From: Oscillatoria acuminata PCC 6304
GTDB taxonomy: Bacteria > Cyanobacteriota > Cyanobacteriia > Cyanobacteriales > Laspinemataceae
Reading direction: 5' to 3'
DNA length: 64,000 nt
NCBI RefSeq assembly: GCF_000317105.1
Contig: NC_019693.1
Span: 1,178,001 to 1,242,000 of the forward strand
Shown here: in pieces, positions 43,830 to 52,504 of the stretch
How positions within the stretch are numbered: the first letter of the stretch is position 1
How the letters are laid out: each line of letters opens with the position of its first letter
Notes under the pieces: model-generated
Database searches by the model: none
Told to the model about the DNA's origin: nothing
What the model saw: the letters and a program-made list of their open reading frames with translations, nothing else
Program-made: the position numbers and the translations under genes

Positions 43830-45359
43830 ATGGTAACGCTATTAGAAAACCCCCTGCGCGTGGGACTCCAACAAGATCGGATTCCCGAACCGCAGATTTT
43901 GATTATCTTCGGGGCCTCCGGTGACCTTACCCAGAGAAAACTCGTTCCGGCAATCTATCAGATGAAGCTAGAGCGCAAATTGCCTCCGGAACTGACCATT
44001 GTCGGGGTATCTCGGAGTAAATGGAGTCATGAGTTTTTCCGAGATCATTGCCGCCAAGGCATTGAAGAATTTGGCAATGGGATTGGTTCAGAAGCGCTCT
44101 GGGAAGACTTTGCCAAAGGACTATTTTACTGTCCCGGAGATATAGACAAACCGGAAAGCTACCAAAAACTCAAAGCCTTTCTGAGTGAACTCGATGACAG
44201 CCGAGGCACTCGGGAGAACCGAGTCTTTTACCTGTCGGTGGCACCGCGCTTTTTCGCGGAAGCGATCGAGCAACTCGGTGAGGCGGGAATGCTGGCCGAT
44301 CGCGACAAACAGCGCCTCGTCATTGAAAAACCCTTTGGTCACGATCTGGGGACGGCACAGATGCTTAACCAAGTGGTCCAAAAAGTCTGCTCAGAAAAGC
44401 AGGTTTACCGCATCGACCATTACTTAGGCAAGGAAACCGTCCAAAATTTGCTGGTGTTTCGGTTTGCCAATGCCATTTTTGAACCCCTGTGGAATCGTCA
44501 GTTTGTTGAGTGTGTTCAAATCACCGTCGCCGAAACCGTGGGTTTAGAAGGCCGCGCTGGGTATTATGAATCAGCAGGCGCGCTGCGGGATATGGTGCAA
44601 AACCACCTGATGCAATTGTTTACCCTAACGGCAATGGAACCTCCCAACTCCCTCGATGCCGATAGCATCCGCAATGAAAAGGTGAAAGTCCTAGAAGCGA
44701 CTCACCTGGCGGATATTGAAAATCTGGATCTTTCAGCTACTCGGGGTCAGTACACTTCCGGATGGATGAAAGGGAAGCAGGTTCCAGGCTATCGCGAAGA
44801 GGAAGGGGTTGACGAGAACTCAACGACGCCGACTTATGCCGCGCTGAAGCTGTATATCGATAACTGGCGCTGGAAAGGGGTGCCGTTTTACATGAGAACC
44901 GCCAAACGGATGCCGAAAAAGGTGACGGAAATTGCGATTCAGTTCCGGGAAGTTCCCTTTTTGATGTTCCAGTCTGCGGCAAAACAAGCGAATCCCAATG
45001 TGTTGGCGATGCGGATTCAGCCGAATGAAGGGATTTCCATGCGCTTTGAGGTGAAAACTCCGGGGAACTCGTTGCGAACGCGATCGGTGGATATGGATTT
45101 TCGCTACGATACCACTTTCGGTCAGGCTAACACCGATGCCTACAGTCGGTTATTGATAGACTGTATGTTAGGGGACCAAACGCTATTTACCCGAGGGGAT
45201 GAGGTGGAGGAGTCTTGGCGTGTCCTAACTCCCCTGCTGCAAGTTTGGGATGCTCCCTCGGATCCCAAGGCGATCGCCCTTTATGAAGCCGGAACTTGGG
45301 GTCCTGTGGAAGCGGAGATGCTACTCAATCGTCACGATCACCGCTGGCGCAGGTTATAA
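43830..45359 (+). CDS. zwf: Glucose-6-phosphate 1-dehydrogenase
   Basis: The 509-aa enzyme has the nucleotide-binding [20 protein letters not shown] (about residues 26-45), [15 protein letters not shown], the active-site RIDHYLGKE (about 198-206), and later [20 protein letters not shown]. It oxidises glucose-6-phosphate with NADP as the first step of the oxidative pentose phosphate pathway. In cyanobacteria it is redox-controlled and activated by OpcA, whose gene follows 77 bp downstream. ATG at 43830 is used; a TTATGC start at 43816 is out of frame. Confidence 0.96.
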   Translation: MVTLLENPLRVGLQQDRIPEPQILIIFGASGDLTQRKLVPAIYQMKLERKLPPELTIVGVSRSKWSHEFFRDHCRQGIEEFGNGIGSEALWEDFAKGLFYCPGDIDKPESYQKLKAFLSELDDSRGTRENRVFYLSVAPRFFAEAIEQLGEAGMLADRDKQRLVIEKPFGHDLGTAQMLNQVVQKVCSEKQVYRIDHYLGKETVQNLLVFRFANAIFEPLWNRQFVECVQITVAETVGLEGRAGYYESAGALRDMVQNHLMQLFTLTAMEPPNSLDADSIRNEKVKVLEATHLADIENLDLSATRGQYTSGWMKGKQVPGYREEEGVDENSTTPTYAALKLYIDNWRWKGVPFYMRTAKRMPKKVTEIAIQFREVPFLMFQSAAKQANPNVLAMRIQPNEGISMRFEVKTPGNSLRTRSVDMDFRYDTTFGQANTDAYSRLLIDCMLGDQTLFTRGDEVEESWRVLTPLLQVWDAPSDPKAIALYEAGTWGPVEAEMLLNRHDHRWRRL

Positions 45360-45436
45360 CCGGAGGAAGGATGAAGGGACTCCTCCTTCCTCCTTCCCCT
45401 GCATCCCTAATCACCATTCAACACTCAACAATCAAT

Positions 45437-46765
45437 ATGGCTACTCCAATTGTTGCGCTCCAACAACCGAAAGATATTTCCCTCGATGAGATTGAGTCAG
45501 AATTGAGTCGAATCTGGCTCTCGGAAAATGGTGGCAGAGCTTCTAGCATTGCCACTCGTGCGGCAACCTTTAGCATGGTGGTTTATGAGCCCGAAGAATT
45601 CCAGCAGTTGCTGGGGGCTTTAGGCTTTTATGAAGGGCCAATTGATGGGATTTACGGAACACTGACCAAGGAAGCGGTTCAGGAAGCTCAAATCACTTAC
45701 GGAATCAGAGTAACCGGGCGCATTGACCCAGAAACCCTGATCCGGCTGCGGGAAGAGTATGATAAACTGCCGCCCGATCGCCAGAAAGTCACCAACCCCA
45801 ATGCCCGAGGGTTCAGCATCAGCGAGGCGATCGCCGCCCAAAATCCCTGCCGCATTATCACCCTCTGTCCCGTCCTCGGTGAAGATGAAGGGGTCACCGC
45901 TCAGGTTTCCGCCTATTGTCCCATCCAAAAAGGCAACTCCAGCCGGTTAATTTGCTGTGAGTACATCACCCTACGCGGCACAAAGCAAGCACTGCAACGA
46001 GTCGGGGATTTGGTGGTGTCTCTAATGATTGCCTCCCTGCCGAAGTTTGTCTGGTGGAAGGCAACCCCCAATCCCGAACAGGAGTTGTTCCAAAAACTCT
46101 CGGAATCCTGCAATTGCATGATTATGGACTCGTCTTACTTTAGTGACCCCGAGTCCGAGTTTCTGAAGATGCAAAAGCTCATCGATGAAGAAACCTATAT
46201 GGCGGACTTGAACTGGCACCGCCTCACCTCCTGGCAAGAATTGGCAGCAGCAGCCTTTGACCCCCCGGAACGTCGCGCTTCCCTAATCGAACTCGATCGC
46301 GTCACAATTGACTATGAAAAGGGAAATGCCTCTCAAGCCTTGATGTTCCTGGGTTGGCTCGCTTCTCGCCTCGGTTGGAAACCCCTGTCTTACCAAGACG
46401 AAGGCGGCGATTATGATATTCGCCGAGTCTCCTTCAAAGGTCCGGGCGATCACACAATCGAAGCCGAGTTAGCCGCCATTCCCACCGCAGATTGGGGTGA
46501 AATTAACGGAGATATGGTCGGATTGCGTCTCACTTCTACGAATAGTGAGGCAAATTGCTGCACGATTCTCTGTTCTGAAACCACTGGCTGTATGCGGATG
46601 GAGTCTGGCGGTAGCGCCCAAAACTGTCGCACGGAACAGGTGACGCCGTTAACGGACCAAAAGGCGGAATACCTCCTGGGTCAACAGTTACAGCGCTGGG
46701 GTCGCGATATGCTTTATGAAGAAAGTCTATCGGTGACTACCGAGATTCTCAAGTTGCGTCAGTAA
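45437..46765 (+). CDS. opcA: Glucose-6-phosphate dehydrogenase assembly/activator protein OpcA
   Basis: From ATG at 45437 the protein has 442 residues and starts MATPIVALQQPKDISLDEIE; a longer in-frame start at 45296 overlaps zwf and is not favoured. Residues ~45-105 resemble a peptidoglycan-binding-like fold (LLGALGFYEGPIDGIYGTLT, GIRVTGRIDPETLIRLR). The OpcA core follows: LSEDE-like CPVLGEDEGVTAQV, KFVWWKATPNPEQELFQKLS, MIMDSSYFSDPE and LNWHRLTSWQELAAAAFDPP. OpcA stimulates or assembles Zwf. The adjacent zwf supports this. A HIP1-based terminator follows. Confidence 0.93.
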   Translation: MATPIVALQQPKDISLDEIESELSRIWLSENGGRASSIATRAATFSMVVYEPEEFQQLLGALGFYEGPIDGIYGTLTKEAVQEAQITYGIRVTGRIDPETLIRLREEYDKLPPDRQKVTNPNARGFSISEAIAAQNPCRIITLCPVLGEDEGVTAQVSAYCPIQKGNSSRLICCEYITLRGTKQALQRVGDLVVSLMIASLPKFVWWKATPNPEQELFQKLSESCNCMIMDSSYFSDPESEFLKMQKLIDEETYMADLNWHRLTSWQELAAAAFDPPERRASLIELDRVTIDYEKGNASQALMFLGWLASRLGWKPLSYQDEGGDYDIRRVSFKGPGDHTIEAELAAIPTADWGEINGDMVGLRLTSTNSEANCCTILCSETTGCMRMESGGSAQNCRTEQVTPLTDQKAEYLLGQQLQRWGRDMLYEESLSVTTEILKLRQ

Positions 46766-46777
46766 TCTGATTGAGTT

Positions 46778-46822
46778 GGGCGATCGCCAGTTTGTAACGA
46801 GGCGATCGCCCCTCTTTTTTTC
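46778..46822 (+). terminator. Terminator built from two HIP1 sites
   Basis: GGGCGATCGCC (46778-46788) pairs with GGCGATCGCCC (46801-46811), followed closely by a seven-T run. It terminates opcA and lies just before the convergent Uma2 gene end. Confidence 0.75.
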
Positions 46823-46823
46823 C

Positions 46824-47582
46824 CTACAACTGATCGGGGTCAACTCCCATTTCTCGTAATTTTGCAGCAAGGCGATCGGCCTTGGATTGAGCCGATTCAG
46901 CTTGCTGTTGAGCCGATTCAGCTTGCTGTTGTGCTGCTTCGTGGGGTAACAAAGCTAGAGTTCCATCGGGATGATAAAAGCGTAACCAAGTGATAGAAAC
47001 TTGCGTTAAAGTTCCCTCCCAATTTCCCAGCCATGCCCCTAGCGTTTCGCACCATAACCACCCCCGTTCATCGGGTTCAATGGGTTGATACTTGTGATGG
47101 GCATCCAAGCGCCAACCTTGCAAAGAATTGGGATTATAGGGGTCATAAACGAAATAATCCCGAGTTCGGAATACCCGTTCATAGAGGTCTTTTTTCGGTC
47201 CCAGGTCAATTTTTCGGGTGCTGGGGGAAGTCAGTTCTACAATCACATCGGGGTAACGCCCCTCTTCCTCCCAAACCACCCATCCCGGGCGATCGCCTGG
47301 TTCTACATCCAAAACGGCAAAGAAATCCGGTCCTCTGAAATCTTGATTTTTGGCTTGTTTACTGCTGTAATAAATAAACATATTCCCGCCCATAAAATAA
47401 TCATGGCGGTCCGGCAATAGGGCAGGCACTGAGTCAATCAGGGCATTCATCGCAATGCGGTGTCGATTACTTTCCAAGGGTTCTCCGTCATCAAAAATCA
47501 GGTCCGTAGGAGGCATGGGAGGTTCCCACTCGGCTGCCTCTGGGACGGAGTTCATGGTTTCTGTGATCGCCTCGGCAGACAT
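46824..47582 (-). CDS. Uma2 family endonuclease-like protein (DUF820)
   Basis: This 252-aa member of the Uma2/DUF820 family is common in multicopy in cyanobacteria. The restriction-endonuclease-like core shows PDVIVELTSPSTRKIDLGPK (PD...(D/E)xK-like: Asp, Glu and the later Lys), then LYERVFRTRDYFVYDPYN and LQGWRLD. The C-terminus is a short coiled coil with a repeated AQQQAES unit followed by KADRLAAKLREMGVDPDQL. The family is predicted to be nucleases, possibly mobile; function is not established. ATG at 47582. Confidence 0.88.
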   Translation of the reverse strand: MSAEAITETMNSVPEAAEWEPPMPPTDLIFDDGEPLESNRHRIAMNALIDSVPALLPDRHDYFMGGNMFIYYSSKQAKNQDFRGPDFFAVLDVEPGDRPGWVVWEEEGRYPDVIVELTSPSTRKIDLGPKKDLYERVFRTRDYFVYDPYNPNSLQGWRLDAHHKYQPIEPDERGWLWCETLGAWLGNWEGTLTQVSITWLRFYHPDGTLALLPHEAAQQQAESAQQQAESAQSKADRLAAKLREMGVDPDQL

Positions 47583-48167
47583 GGCACTCTACTCCATTGA
47601 ATTGCTAGGTTTATTGTAACTTAATCCGATAAAAATTCACCCTGTCCCTTCCTAAATTCAGGCTGTCCTGGGGGCAGATATAAATCGCCTCAATTTTAAG
47701 CGCAAAGTAAGGTATAGTAAATTCAAGGAATTGCCTCAACCCAATTCAAATCGCATTTTATAAAACCAACAAATGACCAACAACAAACGACCAAGCACCA
47801 ATAAATAACAACAAATGACCGACAACAAACGACCAAGCGGAGCCTCTCAATTTTGCCGAAAAACTAGTCTAACCTCTCCCCAGCCCTCTCCTAAAAGGAG
47901 AGGGAGAATCCGGAAATTTTTGATTGCTATACGGGGAGAATTTACCTCTTTCTCCCCCTTCCCTCTGAGGGAAGGGGGCTGGGGGGTTAGGTCTCTTTCC
48001 CAAGAAAAATAATCCAATGTTTTGATTGCTATACGGGGAGAATTTACCTCTTTCTCCCCCTTCCCTCTTAGGGAAGGGGGCTGGGGGGTTAGGTCTCTTT
48101 CCCAAATTGAAATCCTCCCCAACCCAGCAACAATGACGAACAACAAATGACCAAGGACAAATGACAA
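47583..48167. other. Repeat-rich intergenic region
   Basis: The region holds heptamer tracts (47767-47838 and 48132-48172) and direct repeats of the C/G-rich hairpin. Peptides such as NPPAPFPKREGG translated from it are repeat artefacts. Confidence 0.6.
47918..48105. repeat. Two 86-bp direct repeats
   Basis: Copies at 47918-48003 and 48020-48105 start TTTTGATTGCTATACGGGGA and end TCTCTTTCCCAA. They differ at one position I can see. Each contains the CCCCCTTCCCTC...GGGAAGGGGG hairpin of the element at 13973-14075. Confidence 0.88.
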
Positions 48168-49604
48168 ATGACCACAATAATTGCTGGAGAAAGAAGCGGC
48201 GTCGGTAAAACAACAATAACTTTAGCGATGTTAGCCTATCTGCAACGCCAAGGTCTGAAGGTCCAATCTTTTAAGGTTGGACCGGATTATATTGACCCCA
48301 TGTTTCATCACTACGTCACGGGTCGTCCTTGTCGCAATTTAGACCCGGTTTTAACTTCCCCGGAATATGTTCAAGACTGTTTTAATCGCCATTCGCCATT
48401 GACAGAATTTTCCCTAATAGAAGGGGTAATGGGACTGTTTGATGGGGTGCAACCAGCCCCTTTGTTGATGGATTCATCTCCGGTATTTTCTCTCGGGGAT
48501 TTTAGCAGTACCGCCCATATTGCCCGATTGTTACAATTGCCGGTCATTTTAGTTTTAGATTGCAGTCGGTTGTCCAGTTCGATCGCTGCGATCGCTCAAG
48601 GATATCGGACTTTGGATCCGAGGGTAAAGATTGCCGGGGTCATCCTGAATCGCGTGGGAAGCGATCGCCATTTAGAACTGCTACAAGATGCCTTAGCAAC
48701 CATTCAATTTCCTGTGTTAGGCGTTTGGCGGCGACAGGATAACATTACTATTCCCGATCGCCATCTCGGACTCATTCCCACTGCGGAACTTCCTCAACTG
48801 GATGCCTTAATCGATCGCCTTGCACATCTGGCTGAAACTTGCTTTGATTGGGAACAGCTATTCCCCCTGTTGACATCAACTCCGGCAACCGCTGTCAAAC
48901 CCTTAGAAATCCCCCCTTGCCAAGGATTAAAATCAAAAATCCCGATCGCGATCGCCCAAGATGCTGCCTTTAATTTTTATTATCAAGATAATATAGACTC
49001 TCTCGAATCCCTCGGGGTCGAATGGGTCCCTTGGAGTCCTCTCCAGGATACTGTCTTACCGGAGGGAGTCCAGGGATTATATCTAGGCGGGGGATTCCCA
49101 GAAATCTTTGCTGAAACCTTAGCTAAAAATACCTCAGCATTGCGATCGGTGTATCAGGCAGTCGCGTCAGGGATGCCGACTTATGCCGAATGTGGCGGTT
49201 TGATGTATTTATCTCAGAATATAGTCGATTTTAACGGCAAATCCTGGCCAATGGTCGGGATTTTTCCCACGAATGCTGTCATGGGTTCCCGCCTCAGTTT
49301 GGGATATCGCCTTGCCACCACCCTCCAAGACACCCCCTTACTTCGGACTGGGGAAACAGTCTGGGGTCATGAGTTCCATCGATCGCACCTCACCACCGAA
49401 CCCGCTTCTCCCCTCTTTCAACTCCAGGGATTCCACCGCAAGTCTGCGGTTACTCCGGAAGGATGGGGATATTCTCCCCAAATTGCCACCCCTGCGATTC
49501 ATGCCTCTTATCTTCATCTTCATTGGGGAGGACAGTGGCAGATTCCTCAGCGATTTTTACAGCATTGTCAGGGTTTTATCCCCGAGTCAAGGGCTTTTTT
49601 GTAA
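48168..49604 (+). CDS. Cobyrinate a,c-diamide synthase
   Basis: The 478-aa CobB/CbiA family enzyme has P-loop AGERSGVGKTTITLAMLAYL (about residues 6-25), KVGPDYIDPMFH, EGVMGLFDG, and a C-terminal glutamine amidotransferase domain with GLYLGGGFPEIFAETL and the nucleophile Cys in YAECGGLMYLS. It amidates cobyrinate at the a and c positions using glutamine and ATP, a late corrin-ring step. Cobalamin is the cofactor of NrdJ encoded nearby. The ATG at 48168 sits inside a heptamer repeat tract and no Shine-Dalgarno is obvious. Confidence 0.93.
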   Translation: MTTIIAGERSGVGKTTITLAMLAYLQRQGLKVQSFKVGPDYIDPMFHHYVTGRPCRNLDPVLTSPEYVQDCFNRHSPLTEFSLIEGVMGLFDGVQPAPLLMDSSPVFSLGDFSSTAHIARLLQLPVILVLDCSRLSSSIAAIAQGYRTLDPRVKIAGVILNRVGSDRHLELLQDALATIQFPVLGVWRRQDNITIPDRHLGLIPTAELPQLDALIDRLAHLAETCFDWEQLFPLLTSTPATAVKPLEIPPCQGLKSKIPIAIAQDAAFNFYYQDNIDSLESLGVEWVPWSPLQDTVLPEGVQGLYLGGGFPEIFAETLAKNTSALRSVYQAVASGMPTYAECGGLMYLSQNIVDFNGKSWPMVGIFPTNAVMGSRLSLGYRLATTLQDTPLLRTGETVWGHEFHRSHLTTEPASPLFQLQGFHRKSAVTPEGWGYSPQIATPAIHASYLHLHWGGQWQIPQRFLQHCQGFIPESRAFL

Positions 49605-50340
49605 ACTTTTGTAAAAACTACTTGGAGATTTAAAACTGATGTGTTAGCTTAATATTCAGACACGGGAAAGAGCAAAGATAAAGAAGGAGAAGAAAGATTT
49701 AAAGATTCGTTGGTTCCAATGACCGCGTGTCTCCTGTCTTGAGAACCGATGTGTGGCGGTGCCCACAAGGGTAAAGCTGCAAAAATTGTAAACCCTAGTA
49801 AGCAATTGTCAATCGTCTAAAACCTTTCGTCTTTTTTGCTATATATTTTGAAAAATCAGTCATTCCGTAAATAGGGTCTAGTCTTGTGACTAGGCCCTTA
49901 CTGTTTTTGGGGGTGAATTGTTACGTCATCCCAGTCAAGGGTGCAAGTAGCAAGCAGCAACTCAGCTTAAATTGCCTAGAAATATCCGAAATAAGAATAG
50001 ATTCCAAAATAATTGGCCTGCATCGAACCGTCAATCCCTTGGCAGAAGACCGCAGAGCAGTTAGAGTAAAAGGCGGGTGTATCTGAAAGTGGAGAATCTC
50101 CTCATCAGCGAGGCGATACTAAAACCGGAAAAATGTTCATCATAGCTTTGCCGGTTCTCCTGATTTGCCATGACCCTGGTTGTCAGCCTATTTCTTGAAA
50201 CTAATAGGGAATTCGTTGGAGTGGTCATGACTGAAAACCCATCTTTTGGATCCGCCTGCATCGGTCATCAGGTACAAACGCGGATCTTGCGATACATTAA
50301 GCTCAACTCGATCCACCTGGATTTCATCAGCTCATTAGCG
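49605..50340. other. Long leader between cobyrinate synthase and tpsB
   Basis: Contains the candidate RNA/terminator below; otherwise only an unsupported upstream extension of the tpsB frame. Confidence 0.4.
49658..49908 (+). ncRNA. Candidate structured RNA ending in a terminator
   Basis: AGACACG (49658) can pair with CGTGTCT (49726-49732). TGTGG/CCACA (49752-49767) forms a small hairpin. A strong terminator-like stem AGGGTCTAGTC/GACTAGGCCCT (49873-49898) is followed by CTGTTTTT. No coding frame explains the region. It could be a small RNA, a 5' leader or simply the terminator of the upstream gene. I cannot assign it to 6S or any known family with confidence. Confidence 0.3.
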
Positions 50341-52209
50341 ATGCCAACCATTAACCTGCCTCAACATCCGCGATCCGACCAACGCCAGAACACTCCCGCG
50401 TCTTTCACCGGATCTGGGTTTGCCCGGGAACCCGGTGAAAGCCCTTATGAGTCCCGCAAAACCACCCGCTTAATTCGGTTAACCCTAACCTTGTTATTAC
50501 TCCTGGGTGGCAATGGGGGCGCACTTTTGGCACAAACGACCAATCCGGGAACTCTCACTGATCCGTCGCGAATTCCCAATCCTCTACCACCGAGTAGCCC
50601 TCAGTTGCCGGAACGCCCTCCGTTGCTACCCCCACCGGACGAACTCCTGCAACCCCCGACGACGGATCCCGCTGCGCCCCCATTACAAGTAGACCCCACG
50701 GGAGAAATTCCTGGGGCAATTGAGGTGCAACGGTTTGAGGTGTTCGATAGTACCGTCTTCAGTAACGAAATCTGGGCGGAGATTTTAGCCCCATTTACCG
50801 ATCGCCCCCTGTCCTTTGCGGAACTGTTGCAAGCGCGAACGGCGGTGACTCAACGATACACTCAGGAGGGATATATTACCTCTGGGGCGTTAATTCCCCC
50901 GCAAACCTTAGAAGATGGGGTGGTGAGGATTCAGGTCGTGGAAGGGGGATTAGAAGAAATTAATGTGACGGGGAATCAGCGGTTGAGCCCCAATTATGTT
51001 AGTTCCCGATTGGCGATCGCCACGGAAAAACCCGTCAATATCGACCAACTCCTCGATGCCTTACGCCTGTTACAACTGGACCCCCGGATTGAAAATATCT
51101 CCGCAGAACTCGCGGCAGGGTCTCGTCCGGGTCAAAATGTCCTCGATGTCCGGATTACGGAAGCATCGGCATTTGGCAGCGAGTTTGTCCTAGATAACGG
51201 GCGATCGCCCAGTGTGGGTAGCTTCCGCCAGAAAGGGACTGTTTACCATCGCAACTTATTTGGGTTCGGGGATACCCTGAATTTCTCCTACACCAATACC
51301 GAAGGCAGTAATCAGTGGGATGTGGGCTACACCCTGCCCATTAATGCCCGTAATGGTACCTTTAGTGTGTCTCACGGTCGCACTCAAAGCGAAATTATCG
51401 AACCGCCCTTTGACCGGGTGGATATTGAAGCGAAATCTCGCAATACTGAATTCACCTTGCGGCAACCCTTGATCCAAAGCCCCACCCGGGAATTTGCGAT
51501 GGGATTGACTTTCGCCCGTCGTTCTAGTGAAACCTCCATTTTAGGAGTAAATTTTCCCCTCTCTCCGGGGGCGAATGACGATGGGGAAACGCGGATTTCC
51601 GCCTTCCGGTTCTTTCAAGAATGGACGGCGCGCAGTTCTCGGGAAGTTTTAGCCGCCCGATCGCAATTTAATCTCGGAGTGGGTTGGTTTGATGCTACAG
51701 TAAATTCTTCCGCCCCGGATAGTCGCTTTTTGAGTTGGCGGGGACAGGGACAGTGGTTGCGGGTTTTGGGTTCGGAAACCAGCGACCCTCAACGGTCCCC
51801 AACCCTGTTAGTTCGAGGGGATGTCCAGTTGTCATCAGGATCGTTGCTACCCTTAGAACAATTCGGGTTAGGGGGTTTAGAAAGTGTGCGGGGCTATCGC
51901 CAAGATGCGCTCTTAACCGATAATGGGGTGATTGCTTCTGCCGAACTTCGCATCCCAGTGTATCGCCAAAATTGGTTTGGGGTACAAGTTGTCCCCTTTG
52001 TGGATGTAGGAACCGCTTGGAATAGTGGAGATGGAGACAATCCAGACCCCAATACCCTAGCTTCGGCAGGACTCGGTTTACAGCTTGATTTCGGCGATCG
52101 CCTACGAGCCCGCTTAGATTGGGGGTATCCCTTGATAGATAGCCCCTCCCGGGAGAGAACTTGGCAAGAAAATGGCTTTTATTTTTCCATTGTGTCTAGC
52201 CCGTTTTAA
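50341..52209 (+). CDS. TpsB outer-membrane transporter (ShlB/FhaC family)
   Basis: From ATG at 50341 (MPTINLPQH) the product has 622 residues. In-frame ATGs at 50170 and 50227 are less likely because they place a long extension before the signal peptide (TTRLIRLTLTLLLLLGGNGG). A Pro-rich linker is followed by POTRA domains (about 120-265; VQRFEVFDSTVFSNEIW, VVRIQVVEGGLEEINVTGNQ). A ShlB-type 16-strand barrel follows, with SVRGYRQDALLTDNGVIAS near the end matching the lid-loop VRGY motif. The C-terminus ends in Phe (SIVSSPF), as outer-membrane barrels do. It secretes TpsA proteins; three follow directly. Confidence 0.93.
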   Translation: MPTINLPQHPRSDQRQNTPASFTGSGFAREPGESPYESRKTTRLIRLTLTLLLLLGGNGGALLAQTTNPGTLTDPSRIPNPLPPSSPQLPERPPLLPPPDELLQPPTTDPAAPPLQVDPTGEIPGAIEVQRFEVFDSTVFSNEIWAEILAPFTDRPLSFAELLQARTAVTQRYTQEGYITSGALIPPQTLEDGVVRIQVVEGGLEEINVTGNQRLSPNYVSSRLAIATEKPVNIDQLLDALRLLQLDPRIENISAELAAGSRPGQNVLDVRITEASAFGSEFVLDNGRSPSVGSFRQKGTVYHRNLFGFGDTLNFSYTNTEGSNQWDVGYTLPINARNGTFSVSHGRTQSEIIEPPFDRVDIEAKSRNTEFTLRQPLIQSPTREFAMGLTFARRSSETSILGVNFPLSPGANDDGETRISAFRFFQEWTARSSREVLAARSQFNLGVGWFDATVNSSAPDSRFLSWRGQGQWLRVLGSETSDPQRSPTLLVRGDVQLSSGSLLPLEQFGLGGLESVRGYRQDALLTDNGVIASAELRIPVYRQNWFGVQVVPFVDVGTAWNSGDGDNPDPNTLASAGLGLQLDFGDRLRARLDWGYPLIDSPSRERTWQENGFYFSIVSSPF

Positions 52210-52305
52210 TCAGAAAAAGCCACAGCCGGGGAGGGTGTGGCTGTTGCGGACTGGCTTCCTAGCGCGGAAACACCGATGAAGGGGTTTCCCTCGTTTTGCT
52301 TCTCC

Positions 52306-52373
52306 AAACTGGATAGTGAAAAGTTCTGTATAACCCCTCCTGTGTCACTCATGGGGGCCTCAAAAAAAATGGT
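52306..52373. repeat. Left half of MITE-like repeat family C
   Basis: ACTGGATAGTGAAAAGTTCT through CCCCTCC to GGGGGCCTCAAAAAAAATGG matches 63195-63261 closely. The right half is absent here and appears instead at 62470-62527. Confidence 0.8.
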
Positions 52374-52504
52374 CTGGGGCAGAAGTGTTATGCAACCGGG
52401 CCCCCACTTTTCCCCAGTTATCGGAATGCAGTGGGAGTGAGTGCATCCTACTATGGACAAGGGTTATAAGCCGATGAATTTATCTTGTGTTGGAGTAAAA
52501 AACT

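Noticed and set aside
45296-45436. Longer opcA start overlapping zwf
   Set aside because: The extra residues are zwf 3' end read in another frame; conserved OpcA sequence begins at 45437.
47815-48216. Frames encoding NPPAPFPKREGG-type peptides
   Set aside because: They are translations of the C/G-rich dispersed hairpin repeats, a frequent false gene call.
49700-49800. 6S RNA
   Set aside because: Some resemblance to a central bubble with flanking stems, but I could not complete the closing stem or the conserved elements, so only a generic candidate is reported.
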